Origin: Diploptera punctata
Taxonomy: Eukaryota > Arthropoda > Insecta > Blattodea > Blaberidae
Direction: 5' to 3'
Assembly (NCBI GenBank): GCA_030220185.1
Contig: JASPKZ010001598.1
Location: forward strand, 2,376,501-2,440,500
Length of the DNA stretch: 64,000 nt
Each line of letters starts with the position of its first letter. Within the stretch, counting starts at the first letter, position 1. The position numbers and the translations under genes are program-made. Below the pieces are notes generated by a model, which was not told the DNA's origin, did not search any database, and was given only the letters and a program-made list of their open reading frames with translations. Shown in pieces: positions 11,875 through 22,139 of the stretch.

Positions 11875-12615
11875 GGTTATTAATCAATTTCGCTGACGAT
11901 GTTGTACTTTTAGCAGAATCTGAAAATGAGCTCCAAATGTTAGCTTATAAATTTAAATTAATAGCCAATAGATATAATTGAAAAATATCAATAAATAAGT
12001 CAAACGTAATGACATTTATTGGTAAATATGGAATTAGATAAAAAATTGTACTGGATAACAAAATAATAGAACAAGTATCACATTTCCAATATTTAGGATG
12101 TGATATAACTTATAGAGAAAATAAAGATATAGAAAATAAAGTAAATAAATTTCAGGCTATTTGTGGAACCATAAAAAGAATCTTAGGTCGGAAAACAAGG
12201 AAAGATACGAAACTTAAATTATATAAAACAATGGCTGTTCCTTTGTTGTTGTATGGAAGTCAAAATTGGATAATGAAATCAAGGGATAAAAGCAGGATAC
12301 AGACTGCGGAAATGCTGTTTTTACGTAATGTGAAAGGATGCACAAGAGCAGATAGAATAAGGAATTAAACTATACGAGAAGAATTAAATATATATAAAAT
12401 TGAAGATAAAATCAGCGAAAATAATAAGAAATGGACAGAACACTTAATGAGAATGAACAACGAAAGAATACCAAAAAGAACCTTCCAGTATAATCCCAGA
12501 GGAACAAGAGATGTTGGCCGACCACGTAGAAGATGGACTCCACTTTTAACTTCGCCGGAACAGGCTGCACAGCCTAAACCTTGTAGAAGAAGAAGAAGAA
12601 TCAATTTCTTTAGGA
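11875..12615 (+). pseudogene. LINE-B reverse transcriptase, C-terminal half, decayed
   Basis: Reads NFADDVVLLAESENELQM (catalytic FADD box), then ISINKSNVMTF, IEQVSHFQYLGCDITY, AVPLLLYGSQNW, MLFLRNVKGCTRADR and GRPRRRW. It ends in 'gaacaggctgcacagcctaa' and a (GAA)n tail, the signature 3' end of LINE-B here. Stops at 11980, 12039 and 12366 inactivate it. LINE-B is a non-LTR retrotransposon; its clade is not determined. Confidence 0.8.
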
Positions 12616-12659
12616 AACAACTCAGTAAAATCATTATTTAAACACACCATTATCAAGTA

Positions 12660-12895
12660 TGTAGTTCGAAGGAAGCGGTTCATTAAGTGCTATATTCAAC
12701 GTATTTGTTGGAGAGCCAGCCACTGCAAAATAATGCTCTGACGTGTTCAGAATATTAAAAAAGATGAGCTTTCTTTATTTTGGTAAACGGATGTACATAA
12801 ATATCGATGTGGAACATCACTGTCATTGGTTGTAAAACAAAATTCATTGAAACGTGATTGGTCATTGACTCCCATTTGGGGCATGAGATAATAAT
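12660..12895 (+). repeat. Repeat H fragment (3' portion)
   Basis: Shares 'gccactgcaaaataatgct', 'ttctttattttggtaaac' and 'cccatttggggcatgag' with the H copies ending at 28850 and 43080. The 5' portion is absent. Confidence 0.7.
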
Positions 12896-12929
12896 CTGTA
12901 TAATTGAACTCATTCGATCTACAGTTAAT

Positions 12930-13482
12930 GTTCCCACTTAATTTTTGGTTTACCTAGTGGGTGCGTTCCATCTGGTTTTCCTTCAAGGAGTTTTCATGCC
13001 TCTCTTTCATTCACCATTTTTATCACATGCCCTGTCCGTCGAAGTCTATGAGACTTAATTGTTCTTAGTATATCTGGTTTCCAATAAAGGTATTATCGCC
13101 TCACTTATGATGGTTGTCTGCTTATATAAAAGCGGGTGCAGCGACAATTTTCGACAATTATTGACAATCACGTAGCGGTAGTCGGCATCTTTGTATTTAA
13201 TTACTGCGGGGAAACAATGCGAGCCGCTGGAGAACCATCATAGTGAGGCGATAATAATATAGATCACTGTAATGAAGTCTTCTCTATTCGCCTGTCTGTT
13301 GATCTCTCTCTCTGTTCCAAACATCTTCGTAAGAACTTTATTACTATTTACTCCTGCCTTAAAGCAAGAGTCCATGTTTCGCATCCATATAATTGAAGTT
13401 TTATATATTTTCAGTTTAACGGATTTTTGAGAGGAATTGAGACAAGAATCTGGCAAATGCATAATAACACGCATTTCCAGAA
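12930..13482 (-). mobile_element. LINE-A fragment interrupted by a MITE
   Basis: Left part 12930-13090 (minus) covers the GRPRxRW region and right part 13257-13482 the YGCETW/KIYKT region. The two join in LINE-A order across the MITE at 13093-13254. This copy is among the more diverged ones. Confidence 0.75.
13093..13254. mobile_element. TA-flanked MITE (mariner-type), 162 bp
   Basis: Ends are inverted: the left reads 'ttatcgcctcacttatgatg' and the right, reversed, reads 'ttatcgcctcactatgatgg', about 22 bp with one 1-bp indel. It is flanked by TA at 13091-13092 and 13255-13256. The flanking LINE-A sequence is continuous across it. No coding capacity. TA duplication is the hallmark of Tc1/mariner-type transposition. 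Confidence 0.85.
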
Positions 13483-13544
13483 TTATGTTAATTACTTGGC
13501 TATATTTTTGGAGCTTGTAAGTATTTTGAAGTGTCCCCTGAGTA

Positions 13545-14450
13545 CGCTACACATGATAGCAGTAATTAAGAAAATGTATGAAAAAACAAATATAAAAATA
13601 AATCAAAGGAAACCAGTACATATAACAGGAGGAGTTAGACAAGTTTGTCCACTATCAAGCACTCTTTTTAACATTTATTTCGACGACATGAAGAGATCAT
13701 GGAAGCAAATTACGACTGGGGGAATATAGTAATAAAAACAGTAGCCTTTGCAGATGACCAGATTTTAATATCAAGAACAGAGGACGAACTACAAAGAATG
13801 CTATATAAACTAAATGAAACATCAAACAAATACAACATGGAAATATCATCAGAAAAATGAAAAACAATGGCCTTCAAGGGCGCTCATCCAGTTCGGACAA
13901 AGATAATATTACAAAATAAACCAATAGAACAAGTGGTAAGTTATAACTTCCTAGGTTGCGAAATATCATACACAGCAGAAACAGATATAAATAGCAAACT
14001 AAATAAGTTTAATTATGTAACAGGAACACTAAAAAGAACTTTGAAAAATAAAGCCAGGAAAGACTCTATAATGAAATATACAAGACAATGGCAGTGCCTG
14101 TTATTACTTACGGATCTCAAACATGGTCAGTGACAACACAACAATCTGCCAGAATACAAGCTGCTGAAATGAAATTCCTGACTAATAGCAGGGTATCAAA
14201 AAAACAGACAACAAACACAACACAGAAATAAGACAGCAACTAAACGTACAGGAATTAAACACAACAATAGCGAAATACAAAACAAACTGAAAAAAAGCAA
14301 GGATGACTGAGAATAGAATACTAAAATCAGCAAACTATTACAAAGAGAAGGAAGAAGTTTGGGAAGATCAAAGAATAGATAAGCAATTTGGAGCCGGAAC
14401 AGGCTAGCAAAAAGCCTAAACCGTGACGAAAAAGAATAAGAAGAATTCAA
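13545..14450 (+). pseudogene. LINE-B reverse transcriptase, decayed
   Basis: Shows GGVRQVCPLSSTLFNIYFDD (RT motif 4), FADDQILISRTEDELQRM (catalytic FADD), IEQVVSYNFLGCEISY and KLNKFNYVTGTLKRTLKNK. The 3' end 'ggagccggaacaggctagc' is followed by a short A/GAA-rich tail. Frameshifts lie near 13725 and 14080 and a stop at 13858. Together they prevent a complete product. The C-terminal third (14165-14450) closely parallels 44355-44655. Confidence 0.8.
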
Positions 14451-14904
14451 TAATGTCTATGTAAAAGAGTAAGTCAGTATCGTGTTTCTGTCATAAGTAC
14501 TGTAGAGACAGTACACAGTAATTACATACAAGCCGCAGGGCTGGAACATAATCAAGTCAGGTTTTAATATTAATGATACACTGGTTGGTATGAAATTATT
14601 GAGGAAGGAAGAACGAAGTTCAAACTGTTCATTGAGCAGACTCAGTGGCGTGCGATCATCATTCAGACAACTGAAGTGAAGAATTGATTATAATTTTTAA
14701 GCAACGATAGTAAATCGAGGGTAGGTTTTCTTTGACAGAAGTCACAAGCGATAATAGTTTAAAATATATAATAATTCACCTTAATATCAATTTAAATTTG
14801 AGGGGTGTGGACGAAAAACTAGACAACCCACAAAATGTTTCTATTGAGATAATTCAGGATAAAGTTTTATATGTAGGCGTATGTTATATATATATATATA
14901 TATA

Positions 14905-15526
14905 TTAGAGTGGGCCGAAATAACTTATTTGTTTTATTTCGAAGTTGTAATAGCGCGGAAAAGTTGCGAGTTATATAGCTAAAAAAAAGAAAAGAAAAAA
15001 CTATCAATATCGGTTGACATCTTCCGGTCGCGCAAAGGCTCTGAAGTTTTGCAAAATATGAAAAAAACTTCATTTTTGCAATTATTTATTTATTTTTTAA
15101 TATAAAGTAGGTATAGTTGATCTTTGCTAAGCATGTTTATGTCTATCTGTGGGATCTGAAGGTATTTATCAAATACCAAAAATGCGTAAAAATATAACTT
15201 GTTCATTATTCTGGCAAATTTTGGAGCTAATACGCGACCGGAAGATATCAACTGATATAAACCAAATTAAAACACAATGTTTTTAGGCTCTTTTTGAAGA
15301 CGTTACAAACGATTACATTACGAAAACATCTAATTAAAAAATTAAAGAAATAATCTCAAAAATGAAGTTTTTTTTTTCATGTTTTGTCAAACTTTAGAGC
15401 CTTTGCGCGACCGGAAGATAACCGATTTTGATATTTTGTTTTTCTTTTCTTTTGTCTATATCATTCGCAACTTTTCTTCGCTATTACAACTTCGAAATAA
15501 AAAAAAGTTTATTCGGCCTACGCTAA
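14905..15526. mobile_element. Long-TIR element, arms ~170 bp
   Basis: Arms at 14905-15075 and 15358-15526 are inverted copies. The left has 'ttagagtgggccgaaataac' and the right ends 'ttattcggcctacgctaa'. Both carry the block 'ttccggtcgcgcaaaggctc' or its complement. It sits in TA-rich flanks (tata/tata), so a TA target is plausible but not provable. A third, direct partial copy of the 'gcgaccggaagatatcaact' block lies at 15232. No transposase. Confidence 0.8.
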
Positions 15527-15536
15527 TATATATACA

Positions 15537-15600
15537 CAGTAAAATTTGTTTAAAGCGGAATCGCAAGGGACCATTTTTTCCACATTAGACAAAATTCCGC
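15537..15600 (-). mobile_element. pogo/Tigger-type terminal repeat
   Basis: 'cagtaaaatttgtttaaagc' resembles Tigger terminal repeats (cagtraaacct...), as does the end at 58965. It immediately follows the long-TIR element and would be the 3' end of the relic whose transposase fragment lies at 15782-15994 (minus). Confidence 0.5.
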
Positions 15601-15736
15601 ATTACATAAATATTAACCAATCTTAGATTATAGAGTACAGAATATGCCTTTTACGTACCTTGGAATAATTGTACGTAGTTCCGTTGCCGTGAAAAGTGAA
15701 GTACAGTATGTACGAGTGACTTCGACGGTAACACGC

Positions 15737-15770
<34 letters not shown>

Positions 15771-15781
15771 TTTCGTCAGCG

Positions 15782-15994
15782 TTAAAAATGTCTCTTAGGC
15801 GCGTCTGAAATTAAAGTATGCAGTTTCGGTTTCCACTCACTAACTATACTTTTGTCCACATCCTTTGATTCCCCGCAAAATTCATTCCACACTACATTGT
15901 GTCGTCTTTTAAAACTGTCCAGCCAACCTGAAGATGCCTTGAAATCGTTATTCCCTTGGAATATAGCAACAACTAGAGCTTGACTTTGGAACAT
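15782..15994 (-). pseudogene. pogo/Tigger transposase fragment (CENP-B-type HTH)
   Basis: The ~70-residue minus-strand frame contains FKASSGWLDSFKRRHNVVW and CGESKDVDKSIVSEWKPKL. This matches the second helix-turn-helix of CENP-B/Tc5/pogo transposases, whose family pattern is a GWL-x-RFKxRH block followed by GES...V..W. It would bind the element's terminal repeats. The catalytic DDE domain is missing: a poly(A) run at 15739-15764 and ~180 bp of non-coding sequence separate it from the terminal repeat, so the copy is internally deleted. Confidence 0.7.
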
Positions 15995-16081
15995 GGGTCC
16001 AACAATTTGGAGATTCAGACGGTTTCAGGCGTACCACGGTTTGTCACTGCTATCTGCTTTTTTTTTTCAGCTACAATCGAA

Positions 16082-16397
16082 TTAACCCATTCGCCTCGAA
16101 AGACGAGGTAGACTCGCCGGCTGTTAAATGACCTTCAACACAGAAGACGTGGTACACTCGCTTAATTCTGCTATTATGTTTTGCAATATTTTGTACATCC
16201 CTTGTCAGGGAAATCATCTGTTAACATTTATGAATAGTAGAGGAATGTATGTTTTACTTCGCCCTTATTGTGATCTCAAATACCGTTATATTTTGTTTGT
16301 TTTGAATGTCTGAAAATAGACTATATAATTTACGGTACATCAAATCCGGTTTCTGGGAAAATTCATTGAGTATTTAAACATGAAGCGAATGGGTTAA
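16082..16397. mobile_element. piggyBac-type MITE with TTAA duplication
   Basis: TTAA at 16082-16085 and 16394-16397 flanks inverted ends 'cccattcgc' (16086-16094) and 'gcgaatggg' (16385-16393), extending with one mismatch to about 12 bp. TTAA targets are characteristic of piggyBac transposases. The 308-bp interior has no transposase. Confidence 0.75.
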
Positions 16398-17160
16398 GTA
16401 AAATTGCTTCGTCTCGGTCACCAATTCTCATATCAACAGTATATCGTATGGAAACATATAGTTATAATGTTTCGAAGAAATCTGATGAATAATTCCATAT
16501 GAATATCTATATATTATTGATTAATCGTGTGATTGGTGTTTTTACTGAAGCAGATCTTCTGTTGCTTCCTCTGAATGCACGCCACTGAGCTGACTGTATT
16601 CCTGTTACTTGTAGATATTAGATAGCATGCTCCTGCTACCCCTTCTCGCTCTCTTTTGCTTTGTCTTCTGGTTTGCCAGTAATTGGCCTGACACTCTAAT
16701 TGACCTTGTAATCCCATTCCCTGTAACGAGAGATTTTTGAGTAAACCCAGGTTTAACCAAAGTTGAGTATTTTGTTCACTCATTAGCTGTCGCCTTTGAA
16801 CCTATACAGATTTTATTTTGTTTACAATAATAAAAAAATCTCTCCTTTCAGTCCTTCATTATGAACACAGAATTAAGGGATAAAATATAATAATTTAAAG
16901 CTAACTCCATGGGTTATGGAACCGGCAGGTTCAATGACGTATTCACTAGATCCTTCATTGGTCCCTATCCTCAGGCAACCGAATTAAGTTAATACTTCCT
17001 AAATTCAGTTCCCCGATATCTACTGTTCTCCTCCGACGAGTATAGGGCTGGGAGACAGGGTATTCTTGTCATTCGGTTTACTACTTTTGCAGGTAGTTTC
17101 TTTTGTTCCTACAGCCGAGTCGAAGGGAAGTATTATTCTTTCACAAATATGCAGTTTTCA
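16398..17160. other. Unassigned stretch
   Basis: Nothing recognised. A minus-strand open frame at 16514-16783 has no motif or neighbour that supports it being a gene. Confidence 0.35.
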
Positions 17161-17163
17161 GTT

Positions 17164-17173
17164 ACTGTGTCTT

Positions 17174-17228
<55 letters not shown>

Positions 17229-17528
17229 TAAAGTGATCCTACAACAGGTCTCAGGAGGCCCTTGGGATAGTAGGAGATTAAGGCTCCCACTTTTTCTAGA
17301 CAATCGGCACTTTTATGTCAGCCGGGTTGTCAGCCCTGCGTGACGGCCGCCTTTACCCCAGAACAACCGTCTGGTACTCATTTCCGTTAGAGGCTGAGTC
17401 GACCCCAGGGTCATAGTGCCGCCAGAGGGTTTGGGTCAGTTTAAAAATCCTGACCCCAACGGGACTTGAACCCTCGACCCTCCGGCTTGTAGCTCAGTGC
17501 CTTAACCACTACGCTACGGCGTGCCCCC

Positions 17529-17585
<57 letters not shown>

Positions 17586-17684
17586 GCTTTATTTTACCTG
17601 GTAGAGTTAAGGCCTTAAGGCCTTGTCTACCACTCAACCAGGTTTAAAAAAAATACAAACAAAAAATAGTTTTAAATCTAAATT

Positions 17685-17737
<53 letters not shown>

Positions 17738-17935
17738 GATTACAAGTTATGAATACAATACAATTAATATTTATAATGCATTTTGATTTACTCTAAATTT
17801 AACGAATTAAATATATAATATGTACAAGATATATAAAATACTTGGAAAAGATTAATGACAGTATAAAATTAAATAAATATAGAACAATTAATTATTAGAC
17901 AACAGGTAACTGTATAAGCGTGACTTAAAAGTGCC
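17164..17935 (-). mobile_element. LINE-N 3' end with (ATT)n tail, split by SINE-C
   Basis: 17586-17935 on the minus strand matches the 3' part of LINE-N at 38171-38590, ending in 'aaggccttaaggcc' then 'aaataaagct' and an (ATT)n tail. The tail is read as (AAT)n at 17164-17228 and 17530-17585, with SINE-C inserted between. An AT tract of 46 bp lies inside the 3' UTR at 17690-17735. Confidence 0.8.
17229..17529 (-). mobile_element. SINE-C inserted in a microsatellite tail
   Basis: On the minus strand the head 'cgccgtagcgtagtggttaa' (A box) and 'gggttcaagtcccg' (B box) define a tRNA-derived SINE of ~300 bp. It is almost identical to the copies at 26703 and 60208. The target was the (AAT)n tail of LINE-N, so the duplication is hidden in the repeat. 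Confidence 0.9.
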
Positions 17936-18164
17936 ATGTGTGCGCATATAATGTTTTCCTTCTTGACTGGTGTTGTCATCCAGTATCCATCCCCACACCA
18001 CATTCCTTTGAGGGTTAAACTCGTCGGAGGAGGACAATACCCGAATATTATCTCCTACCCAAGCATAAGCTCATTATCTGAATGGTGGGTTATTTTATTA
18101 GAATAACTAAGGGTCGTTATTAAGTTTATAAGTTGATATTATTTCTCTTCTTTCTTTGCCTCAG

Positions 18165-18440
18165 TTTAAGGGGCTGATGGGTGAAATTTCTATTTTCTAG
18201 ATGTTTTTATCTAGAGACTTGATGTTTTGTACAAATATTCACAGCATGATAGGTAATGATGTCTTTAAGTTTTATCCTTGTGAGACATTTATTTTATGAG
18301 TTATTAAATATTATATTTTTAAAAACATTTGCATATATTTTACTTAAATGGGTTCCACAATTTTTTAGTAAAATGTCTGATTTTTTAAATTATTATTTAT
18401 TAATAATTGCGTACATTATATTTTTTTATTTCTTATTTCT
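18165..18440 (+). repeat. Repeat M, copy 1
   Basis: Shares 'gctgatgggtgaaattt/ct', 'ataggtaat', 'gagttattaa' and 'ccacaattttttagtaa'-type blocks with 26405-26640 in the same orientation. Highly AT-rich; the apparent open frame at 18256-18471 is a by-product. Confidence 0.6.
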
Positions 18441-18539
18441 TAAAATACTCATCATTGAGGGTTTTCTCTAACCAATCTTAGTAATTAACATGAATTAAAA
18501 ATTAATAAATAAATATAAATAACTACGGTCTTATAGACT

Positions 18540-19093
18540 ACACTGAGCAACAAAAAATACACTTTTTTTTTTGTCTCAGAAAGAGAAATATGTGAGTCTG
18601 ATAGCATTTTTCTCCTGAATTCAAATATCATATCGGCTTTTCTTATCACGCAAGGTTTCCGAGAGGCAGGAATTTATAATTTCAAACACTTAACTATTTT
18701 CTACATTCGTAACTACACAATATTCGAACATTCGGACTCACCTACAAAGTAAGAAATGACGATTTTCTGCCATATTTCGCCTTTATGAGCATCCCTCTTG
18801 ATGGTCCAACAATAATCGGCCAGCATATTAGGATTCCATTTGCCTTGATATCTCTTTTCCATAGCTGAAATCTCCTGAGTTAGGTCATTTGGTTTCATTT
18901 TACAATGGAAAAATGGATGAAAAAACGTTTATCAAAAAAATAATTATTTAAATCCATTAACTGAAATTGAAATAAAAAAATGTGGGCGATGGAGAAATTC
19001 CGAATACATATTTGAAAACACGATAAAAAAAACTGCATGAAGTACAACTATTGGTACTCATGAGACAAAAATCATGTTGACCAGTGTTATTCT
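18540..19093 (-). mobile_element. Repeat L, copy 1, with C-terminal coding relic
   Basis: Inverted match of 62745-63315, from 'actgagcaacaaaaaataca' to 'ttgaccagtgttat'. The minus-strand frame 18713-18898 contains EISAMEKRYQGKWNPNML and ADYCWTIKRDA. From memory this resembles the C-terminus of an uncharacterised protein family scattered through arthropod genomes and probably carried by a mobile element. Compared with 62911-63087, the upstream SDEHGE segment is deleted here and the extreme C-terminus is frameshifted. Confidence 0.6.
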
Positions 19094-19099
19094 CTATAC

Positions 19100-19590
19100 G
19101 CATATAAAGTCTGTTGTAAAGAAGCTTGGGGTCCACCCAGTTGGCGTTTCAATGTAAACTTGGGTTTTGTAATTACAAAAACCACTGTGAAATATCGTGA
19201 GTATGCTTAGGAACATAGAGGGTCTTTCAAACTTGTGTCATAATTAGAGCGGAATTTAACTGCAAATTCCAGTCTTAAAAGCCTCCCTGCTCATTTCTTC
19301 TCTGGCCTTGTTAGTTGCAATGAGGTGCGGGTTATGAGCTCCACGTCCCGCGCATTGCCATTCCCAGCGCAGCGTCAAAACACGCAAATGCACCCCTCTG
19401 AATACCAAGTATTTATATTTATTGCCTCCATCTTAATACTAATGCTTAACGTATTCCACTGCTTGCATTATTTCCTCTTGGACGCTCTCCAGTTTACGTA
19501 ACTCAGGATCGTTTATATCAGGAGTTCTCAACCTACTGGTCGCGAGTCATTCACGACCAACAACTAAGGCTAACATCTAACACATTTTCT
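19100..19590. other. Unassigned stretch
   Basis: No gene seen. 'caggagttctcaacctactg' at 19518 is reminiscent of hAT-type terminal sequences, but no partner end was found. Confidence 0.3.
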
Positions 19591-19595
19591 TTACT

Positions 19596-20545
19596 TATTT
19601 AACTCATGCCCCAAATGGGAGTCAGTGACCAATCACGTTTCAATGAATTTTGTTTTACAACCAGTGCCAGTCGTATGTCACCTCGATATTTATCGAATTC
19701 TATTTACCAAAATAAAGAAAGTTCTTCCTTTTTAATATTCTGAACAGATCAGAGCATTATTTCGCAGTGACTGACTCTCCAACAAATACGTTGAATACAG
19801 CAAATAATGAAAAAATTCCTTCGAACTACACATTTGATAATTGCGTGTTCAATAATTGTGTTTTTAAATAATGATTTTACTGAGTTCTTTCCTAAAAAAA
19901 ACAATCAATAGCCTATAATTTTGATTATAATATACAGTTTAATGCGTTTTAATTTTTTTTCCACTAGGGTGCATTCTTACAGTGTTTCGATCTTAGTGGG
20001 TTATCGCTGATTGCGATCCTATTTTGCAATAAATAACATGAAAAAGTTGCAGTGAATAAACTTAACCACACATTTCTGTTTTGTTTTCAAACATTGCCGT
20101 TTACTTCAAATATATAATTATTTTAAAATACTGGTAACTATAATGTTTAAAGTTTTCCGAGCTATGTGGCTGTGGTCTATAACTGGTGTTTTTTTCCAGA
20201 CGTTTCTCCCTCAACTGCGGAGGGCATCTTCAGTGGCGAGTGCTTCTTGCCTGATGTTTCCACCACCTAGAAGCACTCGCCACTGAAGATGCCCTCCAGA
20301 GTTGAGGGAGAAACGTCTTGAAGAAATATCAGTTATAGACCACGGTCACATAGCCCGAAATCTTTTAATGTTATGATTACCGGCCATAAAAGTCTGCATT
20401 CCACAATTGCCGGTAACTATATTTAAATAGTGATTTCTTAGTAAACAGCTTAATTTTATTCGTTAAATAGTCCTAACAAATGCCATTCTTGAAATCATCT
20501 AGATAAATTGTAAATCATTCGTGGCGTCACTTATAACTTTTTTTA
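19596..20545 (-). repeat. Repeat H, long copy, interrupted by hairpin retroposon I
   Basis: On the minus strand it runs from the 'gtgacgccacgaatgattta' side at ~20545 to 'catttggggcatgag' at ~19600. It covers both the 5' and 3' portions seen at 28075 and 42330. Element I interrupts it at 20143-20405, and the H sequence is continuous across the insertion, as the uninterrupted stretch near 60160-60190 shows. Confidence 0.75.
20143..20405 (+). mobile_element. Hairpin retroposon I, copy 1
   Basis: Arms of ~90 bp (about 20159-20247 and 20267-20355) are inverted copies around the loop 'tgcctgatgtttccaccac'. Flanks 'ggtaactata' on both sides suggest a 10-12 bp target-site duplication, as for retroposons rather than cut-and-paste elements. 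The right arm has CTGAAGA (20283-20289), a pyrimidine/purine stem, and GAAAC (20310-20314), the order of a hammerhead ribozyme core. Confidence 0.7.
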
Positions 20546-20589
20546 CTGAAAGAGAACTTAAAAATAAATCGACAATAATGTGAATTTAA

Positions 20590-20675
20590 TGAGAATGCAT
20601 TCACAAGGGATCTGCCACAACCTACCTCGAGATTTCTTCCAGAGAAGCGCTGTGATATACCATGGCCGGATAAAT
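20590..20675 (+). repeat. Element O, left fragment
   Basis: 'cttccagagaagcgctgtga' parallels 'cttccaagagaagcgttgtga' at 29406. The right fragment of the same element appears at 21622-21715, so LINE-B (20676-21600) probably inserted into element O. Confidence 0.45.
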
Positions 20676-21600
20676 ATATATAATCATCGTCATCATCAAC
20701 AATCACGGATTAAGCCCATGTGGCTTGTTCCGGTCTCAGAGATTCTCATTCAAAAGTTCGATCCATCTCTTCTTCGGTCTACCAACATTCCTGCGTCCTT
20801 TTGGTTTGTATTTAAGTATAATTTTGGGAATGCGATCATCTTCCATTCTTTGAACATGTTCTTTCCAGTTTTTTTCTAGATTCTATTTAAGAGTTTAAAG
20901 ATATTTAGCTCATTTCTAATATCTTCACTTCTTCTCTTATCTAGAAGTTTGCAACCAGCCACACTTCTCAGAAATCTCATTTCAGCTTCTTCTATGATCT
21001 TCTCTTCTCTTTTAGTTAAAACCCAAAATTCACTACCATACAATCGTAAGGGGACTGCCACTACTTTATAAAATTTTAGTTTTGTTTCTTTTCTTGTGCG
21101 ATTAAATATCCTTTTGATTGTTCCACATATATAATTAAATTTATTAAGTTTGTTAAATAGATCTTCATTTTTAAAATAGGAGATTTCATAACCCAGGTAT
21201 TTAAAATGGTTCACTTGTTCAATGGGTTTCCCCTCCAGAATTATTTTAGCTCTTACGGTATCTGATCCCTTAAAAGCTAGGATTTTCGCTTTACTTATTG
21301 ATATTTTGAAATTATATTTCTGTATAATGTTATTTAACTGAAAGAGTGATTTCTGTAGACCATCTTCTGAACTAGATATTAGAACTTGTTCGTCTGCAAA
21401 AAGTAAGGTATCTAACATCTTATTTCTTATTTTGAAATGTGAGTCCAAATTTATCTGCCAATTATATATGATATCGTCAATATAAATATTAAAAAGGGAG
21501 GATAAGAGTGGACATCCCTGTCTTACACCTCTATTTATTGTTGCTGTATTTTGTTTTTATTTTTGCCTCCAGTTTTCTATTGTTATTTTATTTTCTACAT
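20676..21600 (-). pseudogene. LINE-B reverse transcriptase, longest open RT frame in the window
   Basis: The minus-strand frame is open from about 21530 to 20876. It contains GVRQGCPLLSSLFNIYIDD (motif 4), LLFADEQVLISSSEDGLQ (catalytic box reading FADE, so the second aspartate of FADD is lost), ISISKAKILAF, IEQVNHFKYLGYEISY, AVPLRLYGSEFWVL and MRFLRSVAGCKLLDKRR. It spans RT palm motifs 4-7 and the thumb. The C-terminal GRPxxRW block follows in another frame near 20790. The FADE substitution alone predicts an inactive polymerase. Confidence 0.85.
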
Positions 21601-21621
21601 ATATACTTTTTATTGCAGTTA

Positions 21622-21715
21622 TTAGGTGCTGCAATTATCTGCAAGACATTAAATTCTGGGCAAAATATCTCATTAAAGCTATAAGGAAATAATATAAATC
21701 CTAAATTGGTAGATT
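21622..21715 (+). repeat. Element O, right fragment
   Basis: Parallels 29441-29525: 'ctgcaagacattaaattctg' against 'ctgcaaggcactaaaatcca', then 'tctcattaaagctata', 'ggaaataatata' and 'attggtagatt'. Confidence 0.45.
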
Positions 21716-21719
21716 ATTA

Positions 21720-21933
21720 TTGTTTATTGTCTATGAGAGGGCATTTGATAAAATTCTACGCTCTAAATTATGGGATATATTAAAAATAAAGGATATCCAC
21801 ATCATCTAATTAAAACTGTAAAAAGTTTATACAAAAATACAAAAATTCGTACAAATAAAGGAAATAGTCCTGGAGAAAACTTACACAAAAATCAACAATG
21901 GACTTCGACATGGTTGCCTACTTTCGCCAATAC

Positions 21934-21980
<47 letters not shown>

Positions 21981-22085
21981 GATGTCATTAGTACATGACA
22001 AACTCTTTTAGATGATCGTTTTACGATAAACGGAATGAAAATGAACTGTCTTTTATTCGCAGATGACAGATCATTATAGCTTCCA
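21720..22085 (+). pseudogene. LINE reverse-transcriptase fragment (plus strand)
   Basis: Frames give YERAFDKILRSKLWDIL (motif 3), NGLRHGCLLSPILFNI (motif 4) and, past an (AT)n expansion at 21940-21975, MNCLLFADDRSL (catalytic FADD). It is opposite in orientation to the LINE-B just upstream. Several frameshifts. Confidence 0.7.
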
Positions 22086-22139
22086 TAAAAGCACCGATTG
22101 GCTAAGTACATAAACATACAGAAATAAAATGAATAGTTC

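Noticed and set aside
16514..16783. 89-codon minus-strand frame
   Set aside because: No motif, no neighbouring exon-like sequence, and no conservation evidence available.
19518..19560. hAT-type transposon terminus
   Set aside because: Only one weak end-like sequence; no inverted partner or 8-bp duplication found.
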